64,000 nt of DNA from Clostridium sp. Ade.TY (GCF_000498355.1 NZ_AVSV01000028.1:1-64000), one strand, 5' to 3'. Shown: positions 26,759 through 36,934, counted from the stretch's first letter. Numbers and translations: made by a program. The notes: a model not told the origin generated them from the sequence alone.

Positions 26759-26767
26759 TGCTATAAT
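26759..26767 (+). promoter_or_regulatory. extended -10 promoter of the 3D-domain protein gene
   Basis: TG (26759-26760), one base, TATAAT (26762-26767), 41 bases before the start codon. No clear -35 box. Confidence 0.5.
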
Positions 26768-26807
26768 ACTACTTAATATCAGATTTTCTTCTGAAGGAGG
26801 TATTCAT

Positions 26808-27989
26808 ATGAAAAAAATATTGATATGTTTTTTTACTATGACAGCTTTAATATTAAACTTTGCAATGCCTGCATTTGCTGATACAAAAGCCGACATAGAA
26901 AAAAGTAAAGCTGAGTACAAACAACTAAGTGAGGAAATTAAAAATTTAGATAACAAAATAGCAAATTTAGATTCAGAAATAAACGGAATAAATCAAAGCA
27001 TTAACGATAACAAATCAAAAATGAATTCAATCGAAAAAGAAATTGATACAACAGAAGGTAAAATAGATGAAACTAAAAAAGATATAGATAAAGGACAAGC
27101 TATCTTATCAGAAAGATTACGTTCAGCATATAAATCTGGTAGTTACTCTATTTCATCATATGTTACTTTTCTATTTCAATCTAAAGGCTTAAGTGATTTA
27201 ATTGGAAGAATTGAAGCTATTGAAAAACTTATAAATGCTGATAATGATACAATTAAAGAACTTAAAGATAATCAAAGCAATTTACAAAATGATATAACTA
27301 ATTTAACAAATCAAAAAAATGAAATAGTAAAACTCAATGAGGAAAATTCTAAAAATTTAAAAACAGTTGTTTCTAAACAAAATGAACTAAAAGAATCTAA
27401 AGCTAAATTCGATTCTCAAAAATCACAAGTTGAAGCAGTAATACAAGAAAATGAATCAAAACTTATTTCTTACCCAATAAATATTATAGATTCATCATCT
27501 TCATCTATTAGTGATTTACAAAATGCTGTTCAAACATTAAAACAATTATTGCCTCAATTATCTACTTCATCAGTTATAGATAAGGCAAATTCTTATATTT
27601 CAAAAGGAAATAGCTTAATTAATAAAAAAAATGAAGCTGAAAAAGCTCCTGCTCAAAATAATAATTCCGGAACACCTGGTAAACCATCTGGTGGTAAAAA
27701 AACTATGACTATGGAGGCTACAGCTTATTCTGGACACACAACTACAGCTATGGGTTTAAAACCTGTTAGAGATCCAAATGGAATAAGCACAATAGCTGTA
27801 GATCCAAATGTTATTCCTCTTGGAAGTAAGGTATATGTAAGTGGATACGGATACGCTATAGCATCAGATACCGGTGGAGTTATTAAAGGAAATATAATTG
27901 ATTTATTTATGAATTCAGAAGCAGAATGTACTCAGTTTGGTAGACAACAAGTTACAGTAACTATAATAGCTTATCCAAATGAATGGTAA
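26808..27989 (+). CDS. secreted coiled-coil / 3D-domain cell wall protein
   Basis: A 393-residue exported protein. A signal peptide ends at about residue 24 (AMPAFA). Residues 25-230 are a long coiled coil of the CwlO/EnvC-like type (many Lys/Glu/Asn heptads; SERLRSAYKSG is the conserved hinge block). A Ser/Asn/Gly/Pro linker follows, and the last 95 residues are a 3D domain, with MEATAYSGH, DPNVIPLGSKVYV and ASDTGGVIKGNIIDLF carrying the three conserved aspartates of MltA-type barrels. Such domains occur in resuscitation-type and YocH-like lytic enzymes. Likely acts in peptidoglycan remodelling outside the membrane. ATG start after GAAGGAGGTATTCAT. Single-gene unit. Confidence 0.88.
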   Translation: MKKILICFFTMTALILNFAMPAFADTKADIEKSKAEYKQLSEEIKNLDNKIANLDSEINGINQSINDNKSKMNSIEKEIDTTEGKIDETKKDIDKGQAILSERLRSAYKSGSYSISSYVTFLFQSKGLSDLIGRIEAIEKLINADNDTIKELKDNQSNLQNDITNLTNQKNEIVKLNEENSKNLKTVVSKQNELKESKAKFDSQKSQVEAVIQENESKLISYPINIIDSSSSSISDLQNAVQTLKQLLPQLSTSSVIDKANSYISKGNSLINKKNEAEKAPAQNNNSGTPGKPSGGKKTMTMEATAYSGHTTTAMGLKPVRDPNGISTIAVDPNVIPLGSKVYVSGYGYAIASDTGGVIKGNIIDLFMNSEAECTQFGRQQVTVTIIAYPNEW

Positions 27990-28025
27990 AAAAATAGCCA
28001 AGCTTTTAGCCTGGCTATTTTTATT
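27988..28025. terminator. bidirectional terminator
   Basis: Stem AAATAGCCA / TGGCTATTT with inner pairing of GC bases and a T run, between convergent wall-protein genes. Confidence 0.85.
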
Positions 28026-28954
28026 TATTTTTCATATAATTTCTTCCAAGTATTCTTTCCTACTATTCCATCCACTAATAATCCATTATCTTTTTGAAAT
28101 TTCCTTATTACTTTTTCTGTAACTTCTCCAAAAGTTCCATCTGCTCCATATGGGCCTAAACTATATTTATTATATAAAAGTCTTTTTTGAACTAGCTTAG
28201 TTATATTTCCACTACTTCCTTTTCTTAAAGTTACACATGCATCTAATGTTTCTTCTCCAAAATATCCATCTACATTAAGGTTTCTATTAAATTGATTATT
28301 TAATTCTAATTGAAGATTTTTAACTTCCTGACCACTTATTGATTTTTCCCATAATTTTTTAGATATATTTGTGTTAGGTTTAGCTGAAGTTGAATCTTTA
28401 TCTGGTTCTTTAATTACTTCTTCTATTATTTCTTTTCCTATTATCCCTTCTGCTATCTTTTTACCTATTTTATCATATCCTAAGGCCTTATATAGTTCTA
28501 CATCTTTAGTTGCTTCTACAAAACATACTTCTATTATCATTGCTTTCATATTTGTATTTCTAAGTTCATAAAGACTTGTACTATTTTTAACACCTCTATT
28601 TTTAAATCCAAGCTTACCTAAATTATCTACTACTCTTTTCGCTTCTATAAAATTGTCACTATAAGTCCACACTTCTGAGCCTATAGCACCATCATATTTA
28701 TCATATGCCTTATTAAAATGACAGCTTACAAATAAGTCTACCATTAATTCATTAGCTTTATTTACTCCATAAGCTAATTCTGAACCTACTGTGTTGTATG
28801 AATCACTTGGTGTTACATCTACAACATCTACTTTTGCAATTTTTAAATATTTTATTACTGCATCTTTTACTTTTCTATTTTCTGTCGTTTCATCTAATAT
28901 ACCTTTAGCACCTCGTACTGAAAATGTGTGCCCTGCCCTTATTGCTATTTTCAT
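28025..28954 (-). CDS. N-acetylmuramoyl-L-alanine amidase with two PG-binding repeats
   Basis: A 309-residue zinc amidase that cuts the MurNAc-L-Ala bond. The Amidase_3 domain covers about 1-175, with H9 in the N-terminal RAGHT block, an SCHFNKA histidine near residue 78 and the catalytic glutamate in MIIEVCFVEA. A linker leads to two peptidoglycan-binding type 1 repeats (about 205-255 and 255-309; DGYFGEETL and DGTFGEVTEKVIRKFQ). There is no signal peptide, and the N-terminus resembles clostridial phage lysins, but no holin or phage gene is adjacent. It could be a domesticated lysin or mother-cell lytic enzyme. ATG start after AAAGGAGGGTTTTAT. Confidence 0.87.
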   Translation of the reverse strand: MKIAIRAGHTFSVRGAKGILDETTENRKVKDAVIKYLKIAKVDVVDVTPSDSYNTVGSELAYGVNKANELMVDLFVSCHFNKAYDKYDGAIGSEVWTYSDNFIEAKRVVDNLGKLGFKNRGVKNSTSLYELRNTNMKAMIIEVCFVEATKDVELYKALGYDKIGKKIAEGIIGKEIIEEVIKEPDKDSTSAKPNTNISKKLWEKSISGQEVKNLQLELNNQFNRNLNVDGYFGEETLDACVTLRKGSSGNITKLVQKRLLYNKYSLGPYGADGTFGEVTEKVIRKFQKDNGLLVDGIVGKNTWKKLYEK

Positions 28955-29192
28955 ATAAAACCCTCCTTTTAAACTTTAGTAAAAATTAACGCTCTATATA
29001 TAAATATGCATTTTATTATACTTTTGCTTTTTATTTATACTATTATAAATAAAAATATAATATTTTTCTAAAGATTCTACTATCTTAAAAAGAATTTTAA
29101 ATTTAAAAGTAAAATATATTATATAACTTATTTTTAGCTGTAATTAAAAATATAAATTAATGTAATATATAAATAATAAAAGGAGAGATTAT

Positions 29193-29465
29193 ATGAACTC
29201 AAAAAATCATTTTAAATTTTTTCCTAAAAATTCATTTATAACTTGCTATATAGTTAAATTTTAAAATAATAACATTAATATTAATCATTACAAGCAATTG
29301 AAAAATACTATAAAATGGTCAAAGTTTGGCAAAACGAGTTATCATGCATATTGTGAACTGTCAAAAGAAAAATTAATTGAACTTTTATGTAGAGAAATTG
29401 GAATAGAAGCAAAAGATATTACAGTGATAAATGTATCAGAATTATCAGGACTAAGATTCTATTAA
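29193..29465 (+). pseudogene. small gene interrupted by one in-frame stop
   Basis: Ninety-one codons run in a single frame from an ATG with a good ribosome site (AGGAGAG) to a TAA followed at once by a strong terminator, but codon 24 is TAA. The first part encodes a 23-residue basic peptide (NHFKFFPKNSF). The second part, 67 codons, is coherent protein (WSKFGKTSYHAYCEL, EKLIELLCREIGIEAKDITV) and has no start codon with a ribosome site of its own. I do not recognise the family. The simplest reading is a recently broken gene; two peptides or stop readthrough is the alternative. The 28955-29192 interval before it is AT-rich and holds only its leader. Confidence 0.55.
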
Positions 29466-29466
29466 T

Positions 29467-29503
29467 TATAAAAAGCATTAAAGTTACCTTTAATGCTTTT
29501 TTA
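29467..29503. terminator. bidirectional terminator
   Basis: Perfect stem AAAAGCATTAAAG / CTTTAATGCTTTT with a 4-base loop and T run, just after the interrupted small gene and before the convergent membrane-protein gene. Confidence 0.9.
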
Positions 29504-29506
29504 CTT

Positions 29507-30163
29507 TTATTTATTTTTTGGTTCTGGGAAAATCATATTTGGATATACTTTTTTTAAATATGAGTTTGGATAATGTTCATCCAAAAACCTATCTATTGCA
29601 TTATCTGCCTTTACATGATTTATTCTAGCTACTTCTCTTCTTACTGCAAGTGCTGATAATATTATATTAGGTACCATAATAATTATAAAAATATATGTAC
29701 AAATTTTTATTGTTTTATTTGAAAAATGATTAATAATTTTATTAAACCAAGGATATACTTCTTTTATAAAAAACAAACCTAATATTCCCCAAAAAACACA
29801 ATACTCAATACTTGTTCTACCATTAATACTAAGTGCTTTACTAGTGTAATCCCATGATATTGTTCCTACCATCTTTTGTTGAACCAATGAACAAGTATAT
29901 TCAAAAAATCCACCTAAAACTGCACTTATTAAAAATATTATAAATCCATCCCATTTTGCAATTTTATATAAAAGTATTGTACAAAGAACACAACCTATTC
30001 CATACACAGGACTAAAAGGTCCATATAATAATCCTTGTCTACTTTGAAAATATCCATTTCTTATAAAACACCAAAGCATTTCTATAGCATAACCTAAAAC
30101 TGAACCTATCATAAATATCCAAATCAGCTTATATAAATTTATTTCTTTTTTTAAATCAAACAT
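29507..30163 (-). CDS. putative ABC-transporter type IV membrane protein (CmpB-like)
   Basis: A 218-residue polytopic membrane protein of the family described as putative ABC-transporter type IV (PF06541, CmpB-like). About five helices are visible, and the family block GYAIEMLWCFIRNGYFQSRQ followed by GLLYGPFSPVYGIGC marks the N-terminal half; GGFFEYTCSLVQ comes after helix three. No ATPase is nearby and transport has not been shown for the family, so the function is unknown. Start ATG 30163 lies nine bases after AAGGGG; the ATG at 30172 abuts that site. Single gene, just downstream of rnpB. Confidence 0.82.
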   Translation of the reverse strand: MFDLKKEINLYKLIWIFMIGSVLGYAIEMLWCFIRNGYFQSRQGLLYGPFSPVYGIGCVLCTILLYKIAKWDGFIIFLISAVLGGFFEYTCSLVQQKMVGTISWDYTSKALSINGRTSIEYCVFWGILGLFFIKEVYPWFNKIINHFSNKTIKICTYIFIIIMVPNIILSALAVRREVARINHVKADNAIDRFLDEHYPNSYLKKVYPNMIFPEPKNK

Positions 30164-30261
30164 CTTTTTCATCCCCTTTTTATAATATCAACATAAAAAA
30201 TGATATCATTATATTAAATATTAATAGGGAACTTCTTTTTAAATTTTTTTAAATTTTAAAT

Positions 30262-30302
30262 ATAAAAAAAGAAAAACACTAGGTAATCCCCTAGTGTTTT
30301 TC
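30262..30302 (-). terminator. rnpB terminator
   Basis: On the minus strand AAAACACTAG / CTAGTGTTTT with an 8-base loop followed by TC and a T run, directly after the 3' end of the RNase P RNA. Confidence 0.9.
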
Positions 30303-30305
30303 ATA

Positions 30306-30650
<345 letters not shown>

Positions 30651-30692
30651 TATATATTATCATATATCTTTTATTTTTACAAATGAAATTTT

Positions 30693-30956
30693 TTACAATT
30701 CGCAAAGCAATAGTAATATTATAAGTAATAATGCCATTATAACTACACCTGTCAGTCCAACACCAAACAACAATAATGCACAAACCATTGCACCACAAAC
30801 AATGCATTTTGCCGGTGTAAACCACCAAAAGAAAATTGTATTTTTAAATTGCTTAAAAGGTGAGCCTCTTCTTGATCCTAAATTTTTAAATCCATTCATA
30901 AATTTACTAAATCCATTTTTTTCACTATTCCCTCTATACTTTGCCTTCTTACTCAT
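30693..30956 (-). CDS. small hypothetical membrane protein
   Basis: I do not recognise this protein of about 87 residues. A basic N-terminus (SKKAKYRGN..., about residues 1-38) leads to a hydrophobic C-terminal half with two likely membrane helices (FFWWFTPAKCIVCGAMVCAL and a Leu/Ile-rich stretch to the end). It ends immediately upstream of rnpB and lies after nif3. Start at ATG 30956 after GGATGG is preferred; an ATG 12 bases upstream has no ribosome site. Low complexity and weak start context make this a moderate call. Confidence 0.5.
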   Translation of the reverse strand: MSKKAKYRGNSEKNGFSKFMNGFKNLGSRRGSPFKQFKNTIFFWWFTPAKCIVCGAMVCALLLFGVGLTGVVIMALLLIILLLLCEL

Positions 30957-31015
30957 AACACCATCCATTAAACATTATTATTATTTAATATATGATGATA
31001 TTATAAATTTATTAA

Positions 31016-31810
31016 CTAAACAAATGTATATGGATCTTTAGTAACTTTAGATTCTATAAATTCTATATCAGTAAAGTTATCTTTTAATGGTTTTATAGCT
31101 TCTAAAAAAGCTAGCCATTCTGTTCCAAAATGCCCAGGGTCTATTATAGTAATTCCAAGTTCTTTATAATCTGATGCAAAATGATATGTAGTATCCCCTG
31201 TTATTATACAGTCTGCTCCAAGCTTTACTGCATCACTTAAGAAATCTTGACCACTGCCATTTATTATAGCTAATCTTTTCACAACTTCATTTCCCTTAAC
31301 AACTCTTAAACTTTCAATGTTAAGTTTTTTCTTTATTAAATTAACTATATCTTCTACTTTTAAATTATCTTTCAAATTTATAACTCTTCCAAGTCCAGAT
31401 TCATTAAACTCTGGATTTTTTGATTTTTCTATTATAATATTAGAATCAAATCCTAATATATTTACAATTTTATCATTAATTCCATTTTTAACTGAATCTA
31501 AATTAGTATGACTTGAATAAAGAGATATATCATTTTTTATAAGCTCTATTATTTTATTTCCAAGCAAATCGTTTTTAACAATTTTATTTGGTTTCCTAAA
31601 TATTAATGGATGATGTGTTATTATCATATCACATTTATTTTCTATAGCTTCTTTTATTACATCATTTGTACAATCAAGAGCTAATAAAATTTTAGAAACC
31701 TTTTTATCTTCATCTCCAACCATAAGACCTACATTATCAAAACCTTCTTTAAGTATTTCTGGAGCCATTTTATTCATAAAATTATTTATATCTCTAACTG
31801 TTATACCCAT
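31016..31810 (-). CDS. Nif3-like dinuclear metal-centre protein
   Basis: A 264-residue protein of the Nif3/YqfO (DUF34) family, cytoplasmic hexamers with a two-metal site. The metal histidines are in DMIITHHPLIF near residue 60 and in the C-terminal GHFGTEW; LYSSHTNLDSVKNGIND carries the third conserved histidine. This is the short form, without the PII-like insertion seen in Bacillus YqfO. Function is uncertain; GTP cyclohydrolase-like and cofactor-repair roles have been suggested for the family. Start ATG 31810 follows TGGAGATGAG. It lies 18 bases after trmK, in the conserved dnaG-rpoD-trmK-nif3 order. Confidence 0.92.
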   Translation of the reverse strand: MGITVRDINNFMNKMAPEILKEGFDNVGLMVGDEDKKVSKILLALDCTNDVIKEAIENKCDMIITHHPLIFRKPNKIVKNDLLGNKIIELIKNDISLYSSHTNLDSVKNGINDKIVNILGFDSNIIIEKSKNPEFNESGLGRVINLKDNLKVEDIVNLIKKKLNIESLRVVKGNEVVKRLAIINGSGQDFLSDAVKLGADCIITGDTTYHFASDYKELGITIIDPGHFGTEWLAFLEAIKPLKDNFTDIEFIESKVTKDPYTFV

Positions 31811-31828
31811 AAATCTCATCTCCATATA

Positions 31829-32527
31829 TTAATTATTTATATATTGTGCTAAATTATTTAATATATCTATTTTTTCTTTTAATTCTTTTTTTCTTTCTAC
31901 TGCACTCTCTGTATCATCATCTATAAAATTTAAAATCTTATTATATTTTTCAATTTTAGAAGCTATGTATTCTTTCATTATTGGATTTTTATCCCTTAAT
32001 AATTTAGGGCTAATTTCATAATATATTGGATCTAATTCTGTACTTTCTCCATCTTTCACCCTAACTTTAAATAACTCATAATACTTTTCTTCATCTATAC
32101 ATAAGTCTTCTTCTATTACTTCATATCCATTTGTATAAATATATTCTCTTAAAACTTCTGGATTTTGAGCTGGTTGAAGTATTATAAAATCAAACCCTTT
32201 AGCTTTTTCTTTATCAGCCTCAAGTATATCTCTTATTAAATTTCCTCCCATACCTGCTATAACTAATCCTTGTGCTTCACCTTTTGTTATAGGTTCAAGA
32301 CCTCCACCTAATCTAACTTCAACACTTTCATCTACTCCTTCAAATATTGAATTTAGCTTTGCCTTATCTAAAGGGTCTTTATTTATATCTGTGGCAATAG
32401 ACTTTTTACATATATCTTTTAAAACTGAATATATAGGAATATATCCATGGTCTGTCCCAACATCAACTAAAGTATCACACTTATCAATATAATTAGCTAT
32501 TAAATTTAATCTTTTACTTAATTCCAT
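31829..32527 (-). CDS. trmK: tRNA (adenine22-N1)-methyltransferase
   Basis: A 232-residue class I SAM methyltransferase that forms m1A22 in tRNA in Gram-positive bacteria (YqfN/TrmK). The SAM motif is LVDVGTDHGYIPIYSV (about 17-32), GLVIAGMGGNLIRDIL carries motif IV of the family, and QPAQNPEVLREYIYTNGYEV follows. The C-terminal coiled-coil segment (about 185-232) is typical. The ATG has AGGAGAAGACAT upstream. It follows rpoD, with the rpoD terminator between, and probably forms an operon with nif3. Confidence 0.93.
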   Translation of the reverse strand: MELSKRLNLIANYIDKCDTLVDVGTDHGYIPIYSVLKDICKKSIATDINKDPLDKAKLNSIFEGVDESVEVRLGGGLEPITKGEAQGLVIAGMGGNLIRDILEADKEKAKGFDFIILQPAQNPEVLREYIYTNGYEVIEEDLCIDEEKYYELFKVRVKDGESTELDPIYYEISPKLLRDKNPIMKEYIASKIEKYNKILNFIDDDTESAVERKKELKEKIDILNNLAQYINN

Positions 32528-32591
32528 ATGTCTTCTCCTATTTTCTAATGATGATTTATTTTCTTTTGTTTAGGTATTTATTATATCATAA

Positions 32592-32632
32592 ATTAAAAAT
32601 TAAAATAGCACCACATTTTGGTGCTATTTTAA
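32592..32632 (-). terminator. rpoD terminator
   Basis: Perfect stem AAAATAGCACCA / TGGTGCTATTTT with a 5-base loop and T-rich tail on the minus strand, just after the rpoD stop. Confidence 0.85.
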
Positions 32633-32634
32633 GA

Positions 32635-33738
32635 CTAATCTAAATAGTCCTTAAGTTTTTTACTTCTTGATGGATGTCTTAATTTTCTTAAAGCTTTTGC
32701 TTCTATTTGTCTAATTCTTTCTCTAGTTACATTAAATTCTTTACCAACTTCTTCTAGAGTTCTTGCTCTTCCATCATCTAAACCAAATCTAAGTCTTAAT
32801 ACTTTTTCTTCTCTTGGAGTTAAAGTATCTAATACATTTATAAGTTGTTCTTTAAGCATTGTAAATGCTGCTGCTTCAGCTGGTGCTAAAGCATCGTCAT
32901 CTGGAATGAAATCTCCTAAATGGCTATCTTCTTCCTCACCTATTGGTGTTTCAAGTGAAACTGGTTCTTGAGCTATTTTTTGAATTTCTCTTACCTTTTC
33001 AACTGGTAAATCCATAACTTTTGATATTTCTTCTGGGAATGGATCTCTACCTAGTTCTTGAAGTAATTGTCTTTGTACTCTTATAAGTTTATTTATAGTT
33101 TCAACCATATGAACAGGTATTCTTATAGTTCTTGCTTGGTCAGCAATTGCTCTTGTAATCGCCTGTCTTATCCACCATGTAGCATAAGTTGAGAACTTGA
33201 ACCCTTTTCTATAATCAAATTTTTCTACAGCCTTTATAAGTCCTAAGTTACCTTCTTGTATAAGATCTAGGAAAAGCATACCTCTTCCTACATATCTTTT
33301 AGCAATACTTACAACAAGTCTAAGATTTGCTTCTGCAAGTTTTTTCTTAGCATATTGACTTCCTTCTTCAATTTGATTTGCAAGTTTAATTTCTTCTTCT
33401 GAAGATAATAGAGGTACTTTTCCAATTTCTTTTAAGTACATTCTAACTGGGTCATCTATTGCTATACCCTCTGGTACGCTTAAATCTAATTCTTCTGTTT
33501 CTTCTTCAGTTTCTGTATGTGGCTCTCCAGTTACCTCTATTCCCATTGATTCTAATACTTCATATATTTTTTCTATTTGTTCTGGACTTAATTCAATATT
33601 ATCAATTTCATCCATAATTTCTTTGTATGTTAAAGAACCGCTCTTTTTACCTTTATCTATCAAATTTTTAACTACAACCATTTTTTGATTTCTATCTTTT
33701 TTTTCTTCTTTAACCTTTACCTTTGTTTTTCCTGCCAT
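32635..33738 (-). CDS. rpoD: RNA polymerase primary sigma factor (SigA)
   Basis: A 367-residue group 1 sigma factor. Region 1.1 is at the N-terminus, region 1.2 at [20 protein letters not shown], region 2 at [20 protein letters not shown] and [20 protein letters not shown] (recognition of the -10 box), region 3 around [20 protein letters not shown] and region 4.2 at [20 protein letters not shown] (-35 recognition). Length equals Bacillus SigA. It directs housekeeping transcription; the -10 and -35 boxes given for other genes here match its consensus. ATG start after GGAGGTAACAAATT. Together with dnaG upstream (30-base gap) it forms the classical macromolecular synthesis operon. Confidence 0.98.
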   Translation of the reverse strand: MAGKTKVKVKEEKKDRNQKMVVVKNLIDKGKKSGSLTYKEIMDEIDNIELSPEQIEKIYEVLESMGIEVTGEPHTETEEETEELDLSVPEGIAIDDPVRMYLKEIGKVPLLSSEEEIKLANQIEEGSQYAKKKLAEANLRLVVSIAKRYVGRGMLFLDLIQEGNLGLIKAVEKFDYRKGFKFSTYATWWIRQAITRAIADQARTIRIPVHMVETINKLIRVQRQLLQELGRDPFPEEISKVMDLPVEKVREIQKIAQEPVSLETPIGEEEDSHLGDFIPDDDALAPAEAAAFTMLKEQLINVLDTLTPREEKVLRLRFGLDDGRARTLEEVGKEFNVTRERIRQIEAKALRKLRHPSRSKKLKDYLD

Positions 33739-33768
33739 AATTTGTTACCTCCTTCCGTCATGACCAAC

Positions 33769-35541
33769 TTAATCCCTCTCGCCCTTTTTTAGTTCACTAT
33801 TTAATTTATTTAATTCAAGTGCGATTTTTATTGAATCCTCTATTAATCCCTTTTCAGCTAATTCCTTTTGTTTCTTTTTAAGCTCTTCAATTTCTTTTTT
33901 TAATTTAAAACTCTTAACCTCTTTTATGTAATCTAATATTAGTCTTTGTTTATCTGCAGCTTTTAAAACTTGGAATTCTTTTATTTTTACCCATTCTTTA
34001 GAAGATTCTACATCATCACAACCAGCCTCAACATGTAAAATAATATCTTTTAACCCATTTTCTTTTCCTTCTTTAATAAGATTGAAAATTTTAGAGTAAG
34101 AATTAGAAATTAGATCATCTGATGAAATATTATTAACTATCTCACCATAAAAATCTTCATCTAACATTAATTTTATTAATGCTTTTTCAGCTTTTAAATA
34201 ACCAGGTTCTACATATAATTTTGTTCCAAATTCTTCCTTTTTATTCATTAAATCATCAGTTTTCGTATTTCTATTTATAGCGATTAAATCATATAAAGAT
34301 TGTTCTTTTATTCCTGTATCTTCAGATATACTCTTTACATAAATATCTTTCTCTACAGGATTTAATTTCGCTAATATTTCAGTAACCCTATCACCATATT
34401 CTATAATAGAAGTTTTATCTTTGAAGTTTATTCCTTCTTTTGCTTTTTTTAATTTATAAGATATTAAATCTTCGGCATTATTAACTAACTTTAAGAAAGC
34501 ATCTTTCCCATTACTTCTTACAAATTCATCTGGATCTTTCCCTTGAGGTATTTGCAATACTCTAACATCAAAACCAGCTTCTCTTAATATATCAAGTCCT
34601 CTAAGTGTAGCTGTTTGTCCTGCAACATCTGCATCATATGAAATAATTACCTTATCTGCATACCTCTTAAGAAGACGTGCTTGATTTACAGTTAATGCAG
34701 TTCCAAGTGATGCAACTACATTAGTTATTCCATACTGATGGAGAGATATTAAATCCATATATCCCTCAACTATTATAAAATATCTATCTTTTAGATTATT
34801 TTTTATTGCAAAATTTAACCCATATAAATTAGTTCCTTTTTGGAATACTAAAGTTTCTGGAGAATTTAAATATTTTGGTTTAGAATCATCCAGAACTCTT
34901 CCTCCAAATCCTATAACATCGCCTTTTATATTAAACACAGGAAACATAACTCTATTTCTAAATCTATCGTATAATGTTCCTTTTTGGCTTTTTATTATAA
35001 GTCCTGCCTCAAGCATTATTTCATCACTAAAACCACGTTTGTTTAAATAATATCTTAAATTTTGCCATCCTTCTTTTGAATAGCCAAGTCCAAATCTCTT
35101 TATAGTTAAATCTTTAATCCCTCTGTTACTAAAATATTCTTTAGATTTTGAGTCTCTCTGAAGATTAGAAAAAAAGTATCTAGCAGCCTCTACATTAACT
35201 TTATATAAAAGCTTTTTCTTTTTAACTACTTGACTTTCCTCACCATTTCCAAGACTTAACTGAATATTTGCTCTTTCTGCAAGCAGTTTGCATGCCTCAA
35301 CAAAATTTAATTTTTTTTGTTTCATAACAAATGTAAGCACATTACCTGCTTCACCACATCCAAAGCATTTATATATTTGTTTATCTTGCGAAACACTAAA
35401 GGAAGGTGATTTTTCATTGTGGAACGGACAAAGTCCCATATAATTTCTACCTGATCTTTTTAGTTTTACTACATCTGAAATAACATCAACAATATCATTC
35501 TCTTGCTTAATTCTTTCAATAGTTTCTTCTGTAATACGCAA
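33769..35541 (-). CDS. dnaG: DNA primase
   Basis: A 590-residue primase that makes RNA primers at the replication fork. The CHC2 zinc finger is at the N-terminus (CPFHNEKSPSF, then YKCFGCGEAGN), the TOPRIM catalytic core is at about 255-340 (IIVEGYMDLISLHQYGI and SYDADVAGQTATL), and the C-terminal domain that binds DnaB helicase ends the protein. The start is TTG 35541, ten bases after GGAGG; the ATG at 35574 would add residues absent from the family. It precedes rpoD with a 30-base gap on the same strand. Confidence 0.97.
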   Translation of the reverse strand: MRITEETIERIKQENDIVDVISDVVKLKRSGRNYMGLCPFHNEKSPSFSVSQDKQIYKCFGCGEAGNVLTFVMKQKKLNFVEACKLLAERANIQLSLGNGEESQVVKKKKLLYKVNVEAARYFFSNLQRDSKSKEYFSNRGIKDLTIKRFGLGYSKEGWQNLRYYLNKRGFSDEIMLEAGLIIKSQKGTLYDRFRNRVMFPVFNIKGDVIGFGGRVLDDSKPKYLNSPETLVFQKGTNLYGLNFAIKNNLKDRYFIIVEGYMDLISLHQYGITNVVASLGTALTVNQARLLKRYADKVIISYDADVAGQTATLRGLDILREAGFDVRVLQIPQGKDPDEFVRSNGKDAFLKLVNNAEDLISYKLKKAKEGINFKDKTSIIEYGDRVTEILAKLNPVEKDIYVKSISEDTGIKEQSLYDLIAINRNTKTDDLMNKKEEFGTKLYVEPGYLKAEKALIKLMLDEDFYGEIVNNISSDDLISNSYSKIFNLIKEGKENGLKDIILHVEAGCDDVESSKEWVKIKEFQVLKAADKQRLILDYIKEVKSFKLKKEIEELKKKQKELAEKGLIEDSIKIALELNKLNSELKKGERD

Positions 35542-35742
35542 GGAGCTCTCTCCCTCCTCAGCTTTTTTATGCAACTTATTTTATATTCGACATTTTTTTG
35601 CTTATCCCTTCTTTTCTTATAAACATTTTTGTAGAATATTATATTTTGTTGCTCTTTTTATACATATTCTTCTTAAATATTCAAATTCCTTCTTTTATAT
35701 ACAAATTTATTTTTCCTAATTTTGTATTTTTTATTCCTTTTT

Positions 35743-36783
35743 TTAGTAAATAACTAGTTTAGGTACATAAATTTCATTAAATTTATTTAAACAGTAATCA
35801 TCACTCATTCCAGCAATATAATCACAAACACCTCGCTCTAATCCTTCATTCTCAACAATTTTCAAATAAAGTTTAGGCATTTTTTCTGGATTTTTTATAT
35901 AATAATTTAATATTTGTTCTAATATAAACTTAGCTTTTTCTCTCTCTACTTTTAAAAATTCACCTAAATAAATATTTTTAAACATAAATTTTCTAAGTTC
36001 TATCATAGCTTCATCTTTTTCCTCACTAAGTCCAACCTTCAAAATACCTTTTTCTAAATTCTTATTAGATTCATTTATAAAGTCCTTAACTAAGCTCTCT
36101 ATTCTTTTTGAGTGATTATTCCCTAAAACTTTAACTACTTCTTTTGGAATATCATCTTCACTTAACATATTTGCTCTTATAGAATCATCTATATCATGAT
36201 TTAAATACGCAATTTTGTCTGAATATTTAACAACTCTTCCTTCTAAAGTAAAAGCATTATTTTTTATTTCTTTTGAAAGCCCACTATGATTTATAATTCC
36301 ATCTAAAACTTCTTCTGTTAAATTTAAACCTCTTCCATCTCTTTCTAATTTTTCAACAACTCTAACACTTTGTTCATTATGTCTAAATCCTTCTTTTAAA
36401 AAATCATTTAATACTTCTTCTCCATTATGTGCAAATGCTACATGACCTAAATCATGCCCTAATGCTATAGCTTCTATTAAGTATTCATTAAGACCTATTC
36501 CTATTCCTATAGTTCTTGCAATTTGTGATACTTCTAAAGTATGAGTTAATCTTTTTCTATAATGATCTCCATTAGTTCTTATATATACTTGCGTTTTATC
36601 TTTTAATCTCCTAAAAGCTTTAGAATGTATTATCCTGTCTCTATCTACCATAAAGCAAGTTCTTATATCATCATTTTCTTCACTAATTCTTCTTCCCCTA
36701 CTTTTTGAAGATTTTTGTGCCTCTTTTCTTAATGTCAAACTCTCAAAACTCTCAATTTTTTCTCTTATATACACATAATTCAC
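35743..36783 (-). CDS. dgt: dGTPase / dNTP triphosphohydrolase family protein
   Basis: A 346-residue HD-domain protein of the Dgt family that cleaves dNTPs to deoxynucleoside and tripolyphosphate. The metal site is visible: H in [17 protein letters not shown] in [14 protein letters not shown], and the later aspartate in [20 protein letters not shown]. The N-terminal block [20 protein letters not shown] of the family appears here as [20 protein letters not shown]. This short form is common in Firmicutes, and family members may act on other dNTPs. ATG start after AAGAGGTGAATT. It ends 168 bases before dnaG. Confidence 0.92.
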   Translation of the reverse strand: MNYVYIREKIESFESLTLRKEAQKSSKSRGRRISEENDDIRTCFMVDRDRIIHSKAFRRLKDKTQVYIRTNGDHYRKRLTHTLEVSQIARTIGIGIGLNEYLIEAIALGHDLGHVAFAHNGEEVLNDFLKEGFRHNEQSVRVVEKLERDGRGLNLTEEVLDGIINHSGLSKEIKNNAFTLEGRVVKYSDKIAYLNHDIDDSIRANMLSEDDIPKEVVKVLGNNHSKRIESLVKDFINESNKNLEKGILKVGLSEEKDEAMIELRKFMFKNIYLGEFLKVEREKAKFILEQILNYYIKNPEKMPKLYLKIVENEGLERGVCDYIAGMSDDYCLNKFNEIYVPKLVIY

Positions 36784-36934
36784 CTCTTATTAAACAATTC
36801 TATATATATCACTAAAATCCTCTATTTATGACTTCATCTTAGTATTTGCAAAAATTTTAATTTTATTATTATTCTATTTAGATAAATACTTTAATAAACA
36901 TAGTAATAAGCAATTTATTTAAGGAGATTATTTA

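Noticed and set aside
29193..29465. Selenocysteine or pyrrolysine recoding as the reason for the internal stop
   Set aside because: The internal codon is TAA; these recodings use TGA and TAG.
28025..30163. Prophage remnant
   Set aside because: Only one lysin-like gene is seen; no integrase, structural gene, attachment repeat or composition change supports a phage.
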